Source: Vermamoeba vermiformis (lineage: Eukaryota > Tubulinea > Echinamoebida). From it: 64,000 bases of DNA. Below, piece by piece: positions 61,487 to 64,000 of the stretch (position 1 is its first letter; each line of letters starts with the position of its first letter). The notes under the pieces are model-generated. The model searched no databases and was not told the origin of the DNA. It was given only the letters and a program-made list of their open reading frames with translations. The position numbers and the translations under genes are program-made. The stretch is from assembly GCA_045837725.1 (NCBI GenBank), contig JBEWZL010000212.1, positions 62,001-126,000 of the forward strand, read 5' to 3'.

Positions 61487-61729
61487 CTTGCGGATCTGAT
61501 CTGGCTGATCAAACCTGTTGTGATAAATGCTGTAAATACTACGATTATATTATAATTGTGTTCAACTATACGGTCTGGCTGTTTAGTTTGAGCGAGGCAC
61601 ACGGGGCTGTGCTGGACGGTTTCGAACCGACACTTACCAAATGCTCAAAACTGCTAATGCCTAAACTTTTTTCCACTAAAATAATACCAAAGTAACCTTT
61701 TTTATGCTGAAGACCATTTATTACAGTTT

Positions 61730-63244
61730 TTAAAAAAGCTCCTCATCGTATTTGCGCGAGTGTTTCCAATCACTTCGCGAATAAGTTCGTTGCATGCCTC
61801 CACGACCAGTTTTAATCCACTTTAATCTCCTGACGCGCGGTAACTTGTCAAACACCAGATCCACCACACTGCCGTTAATAATATCGGTGGGCAGTGCTGG
61901 GTTTTCTAGATCCAGCTCAGTCAATGACGTTAACTTTGCAAGACTTTCAATAGGCTCTCCTAGCACGTCACCGCTGTACTTCAAATATTCCAAATTAGGT
62001 AAGCGCATCAAGTACGGCAATTCGCTGGCCCAATTGACGCGTGAAAATCGTTTCAAGTTCTTCAGATGCGAGACGTAGCCTGTCGGAGATACATCCGAAT
62101 CTACCGACAAACTTGTGAGGTTCACTAACCGCGAAATTTCGTTCAGTTTTTCCGCGTGTTCGTCGGTGAAGAGGTCGACGTCCAACTCGAGACTATGGAG
62201 CCATACCAAATTAGGCAATACTGTCACAAAGTCTAGTGCGATGTCGTCGTATGAAGTGAATGCGATACTTTCAAGATGTCGCAATCTCGTTAAATCTCCG
62301 CTCTCAATCGGGACTGGTCGGCCCTCACAATTGACCGACAACATTTTGAGATTGGTCATGTGAGCTATTCTGTTCTTAGGGCCACTGAATCCAATGTGCA
62401 AGTACGTCAAATTAGATGCATATTTAAGCGGCAGTAGTGTCGCGTGATTGGTCCACGTAAAACTCAATTCGTTCAATTGCGACGAGATCTTCCACATCTC
62501 TGAGCAATCTGTGAACATTATTTGTTAGCTCATAGCACTATAATAGTATCTTAGTATTATTACTATAATTTTAGACTAATTGTAATGATGTTTAACGTCT
62601 CTTTTGTACCGCGTACTGGATGTACCGACAAATTTAATTTGATTATTACCTGTTTCAAATGGTGCATTAATTGATAACGAAGTCAAGTGTGAGAAGCCAG
62701 GAAAGAATACGTCCAAGTTTGGCGTTTTGGTGGTTAAGAGTGAGATCTTCTCCAAGTACGTCATCTGCTTCAAGATGTTGAAGTAAGGTGCAACAGTTGG
62801 ATTGGTAATGTCAGATGGATCCTCGGTATGAACAATAATTTCAACACGAAGGCGCTTTAAGTTTGTTAATAGGAGCATTTCTTCGGTCAAGCCATAAAAC
62901 CACCAGATCGCATCGTACTCAAAAAAATTCAAACTTAATTCCTCAAGGTTTGTCAGCTTAGATATTAATTGTCTTGACGTAAGATGTCGCAATTCAGCAT
63001 ATTTGATCAGACCGTAAGCTATAGCATTCCATTTTCTATTTACAGTTGTAAGACTGCGAAAAAAAAATTATTAAAATTAATGCAGCGATTATTTTTTATA
63101 ATAGGTGCAATATAATATTATATAGAGGTCTCAGATTTCAAATAGAATTTTTGTAAATATTTTTACTTACGTGATCAAGTCTTCAGTCCTCAACCGGCGA
63201 AAAACCTCTTGCTGACAATCGGCAGGAAGACTGTTGAACTCCAT
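61730..63244 (-). CDS. F-box/leucine-rich-repeat-like protein
   Basis: ATG 63242-63244 begins MEFNSLPADCQQEVFRRLRT, an F-box (LP-x-D/E...V-F-x-x-L), continued after an intron by VNRKWNAIAYGLIKYAELRH. The rest (two large exons joined over 62511-62650) consists of irregular leucine-rich units: LTNLEELSLNFF, LTNLKRLRVEI, MTYLEKISLLT, FSHLTSLSIN, ASNLTYLHIGFS, MTNLKMLSVNC, LRHLESIAFTS, LVNLTSLSVDS and LTSLTELDLEN. This is the substrate-recognition subunit layout of SCF (Skp1-Cul1-F-box) ubiquitin ligases. The C-terminus is basic (KHSRKYDEELF). Target unknown. Divergent from another F-box gene 457 bp away. Confidence 0.85.
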
Positions 63245-63701
63245 TACTATAATTAGTCACTACAATTGACTGTTGGACGCTGGGATTGTGTCGTGCTATC
63301 GCGGTTTAAAATTAACAGTCTTTAACTGATTACATCGATCGTTGAGTTGCCTGATCAGGCCCATTGAGCAACATAACCTTCTGTTTGATTATCCTAATAG
63401 ATGTTGACGAGTTCATAGCACAGCAAACTGGAGACGAAGCTAACAACTTTGAAGTGGCTCTAAATTTTAGCTTGCTTTGGTTTGGTTTGGGTAAGGCACG
63501 TGTTATCATGCTTATAACGTATTCGATGAAACAATGCCCTGCGCCAATAAATAAAGGCTGCCGGGCGAGCTTTCAGTTTCGCGAAAACGAAATACGAAGT
63601 TTCCGCGGAATTTCAATGAGTAGTTTGAGCAGGGACCAGGCTAGTATAAAAGTCAACGTTAATCTATCTCAACAACTCCTTATTATACTTTAAGCTTGGG
63701 A
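63245..63701. other. 457-bp divergent intergenic region between two F-box genes
   Basis: Shared upstream region of two divergent F-box genes. It holds a TATAAAAG box serving the right-hand gene (listed separately). A 109-codon frame at 63364-63693 has no ATG start and no recognisable content, so I do not call it a gene. Confidence 0.4.
63645..63652 (+). promoter_or_regulatory. TATA box of the right-hand F-box gene
   Basis: TATAAAAG lies 50 bases before the ATG at 63702, followed by a pyrimidine-containing CTCAACAACTCCTT stretch where transcription could start. Spacing suits a TATA element with a short leader. Confidence 0.45.
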
Positions 63702-64000
63702 ATGAGTGAGTTGCCGTATGAGATCGTGTCGCACATCTTCGGCATCTTGGATGTACGATCTCTAGCCCAAGCAAGCGCGACTTGTCACGCGTGGAGAGAA
63801 GCATCCAATGACCAAAGACTATGGAAGGCTATATTTCAGGAATCTGTAAGTACTACAAATAATTGAAGATCTGCTGGCGAATTAACGGTTCTCGTTTACT
63901 ACCCATTTCAATAGTTTATCGCTCTGGTCATTTTATTAATTTTACCTGTTAAATGTAGTACTCTGAAGACGTCTTTGGTAACGAATTAGTCGAGAAGGTA
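63702..64000 (+). CDS. F-box protein, 3' partial
   Basis: ATG 63702 opens directly into an F-box: MSELPYEIVSHIFGILDVRS, then LAQASATCHAWREASNDQRL and WKAIFQES. The pattern LPxEIxxxIFxxLD, with the Cys and Trp (CHAW..A..D..LW) of the Skp1-binding fold, is unmistakable. One intron starts at 63846 (GTAAGT) and ends at 63959; the next exon reads YSEDVFGNELVEKV and runs off the window. What follows the F-box is unknown, so the type (LRR, WD40, other) cannot be given. The F-box/LRR gene starts 457 bp away on the other strand, but the two F-boxes are not close in sequence. Confidence 0.8.

Noticed and set aside
61600-61660. Perfect pol III B-box-like sequence GGTTCGAAACC on the minus strand
   Set aside because: No cloverleaf forms: the T stem has a mismatch, no acceptor partner or anticodon arm is found upstream, and there is no T-run terminator. 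Probably chance.
63364-63693. 109-codon frame in the divergent F-box promoter region
   Set aside because: Lacks an ATG, has no known motif and overlaps the TATA element of the neighbouring gene.
1-64000. Search for transposons, retroelements, viral relics and CRISPR arrays
   Set aside because: No transposase, reverse transcriptase, integrase or capsid motif, no long terminal or inverted repeats, and no spaced repeat array was seen.

Overview
This window is nuclear DNA from a gene-dense, AT-rich unicellular eukaryote. Nearly every gene is cut by several short introns (mostly 45-130 bp) with GTAAGT-like donors, CTRAY/TACTAAC-like branch sites and YAG acceptors. The mix of families (TKL receptor kinase with IPT/TIG repeats, hydratase-2/SCP2 fusion, C2/EF-hand phosphatidylserine decarboxylase, carboxylic-acid-reductase-like enzyme, several F-box/BTB/kelch proteins, RhoGEF) suits an amoeboid protist such as an amoebozoan or heterolobosean. 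I cannot fix the species from sequence alone. I saw no transposon, LTR element, viral relic or CRISPR array.

Layout, left to right. 1-6.3 kb: 3' part of a multidomain carboxylic acid reductase, then a large unrecognised helical protein. 6.3-9.2 kb: a small unknown gene and a histidine acid phosphatase (both minus). 9.6-13.4 kb: IPT/TIG receptor kinase. 13.6-20.6 kb: two minus-strand multidomain genes, a SAP-kelch-BTB protein and an RRM protein with a Maelstrom (DnaQ-H nuclease fold) domain. 20.8-22.9 kb: peroxisomal hydratase-2/SCP2 protein ending in SKL. 23.1-26.7 kb: tandem pair of armadillo-like genes. About 27.0 kb: an intronless tRNA-Tyr(GUA), then an orphan exon and a PHOSPHO-type phosphatase. 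29-31.3 kb: 7TM protein with ectodomain.

31.8-40.6 kb: the largest gene, about 31 introns and about 1,800 residues. It joins ankyrin repeats, a possible C2-like region, a GRAM domain, an NmrA-like Rossmann domain, EF-hands and a C-terminal phosphatidylinositol-phosphate kinase. An antisense ubiquitin-like gene lies inside one of its introns. 40.7-46.3 kb: M20 peptidase, phosphatidylserine decarboxylase, and a p23/CS-domain protein with a signal peptide. 46.5-49.4 kb: RhoGEF. 50-53.5 kb: zinc-finger PARP and a second 7TM protein. 53.6-64 kb: a disordered nuclear-like protein, a carnosine N-methyltransferase homologue with a (His-X)13 leader, a DEDDh exonuclease with a long Asn-rich N-terminus, an F-box/LRR gene and the start of another F-box gene.

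Themes: membrane lipid and signalling genes are common (PIP kinase, PS decarboxylase, phosphocholine/phosphoethanolamine-type phosphatase, RhoGEF, 7TM proteins, receptor kinase), but neighbours look independent rather than operon-like. The most unusual items are the ANK-GRAM-NmrA-EF-PIPK fusion, the RRM-Maelstrom fusion that keeps both an exonuclease-like DxE and the Maelstrom E-H-H-C residues, and two recurring intronic motifs: the palindrome TGACACGTGTCA, often touching a CTAAC branch site, and RGATCTRAY, often placed where a branch point should be. Gene models are spliced by eye; exon borders and non-homologous stretches are the least certain parts.
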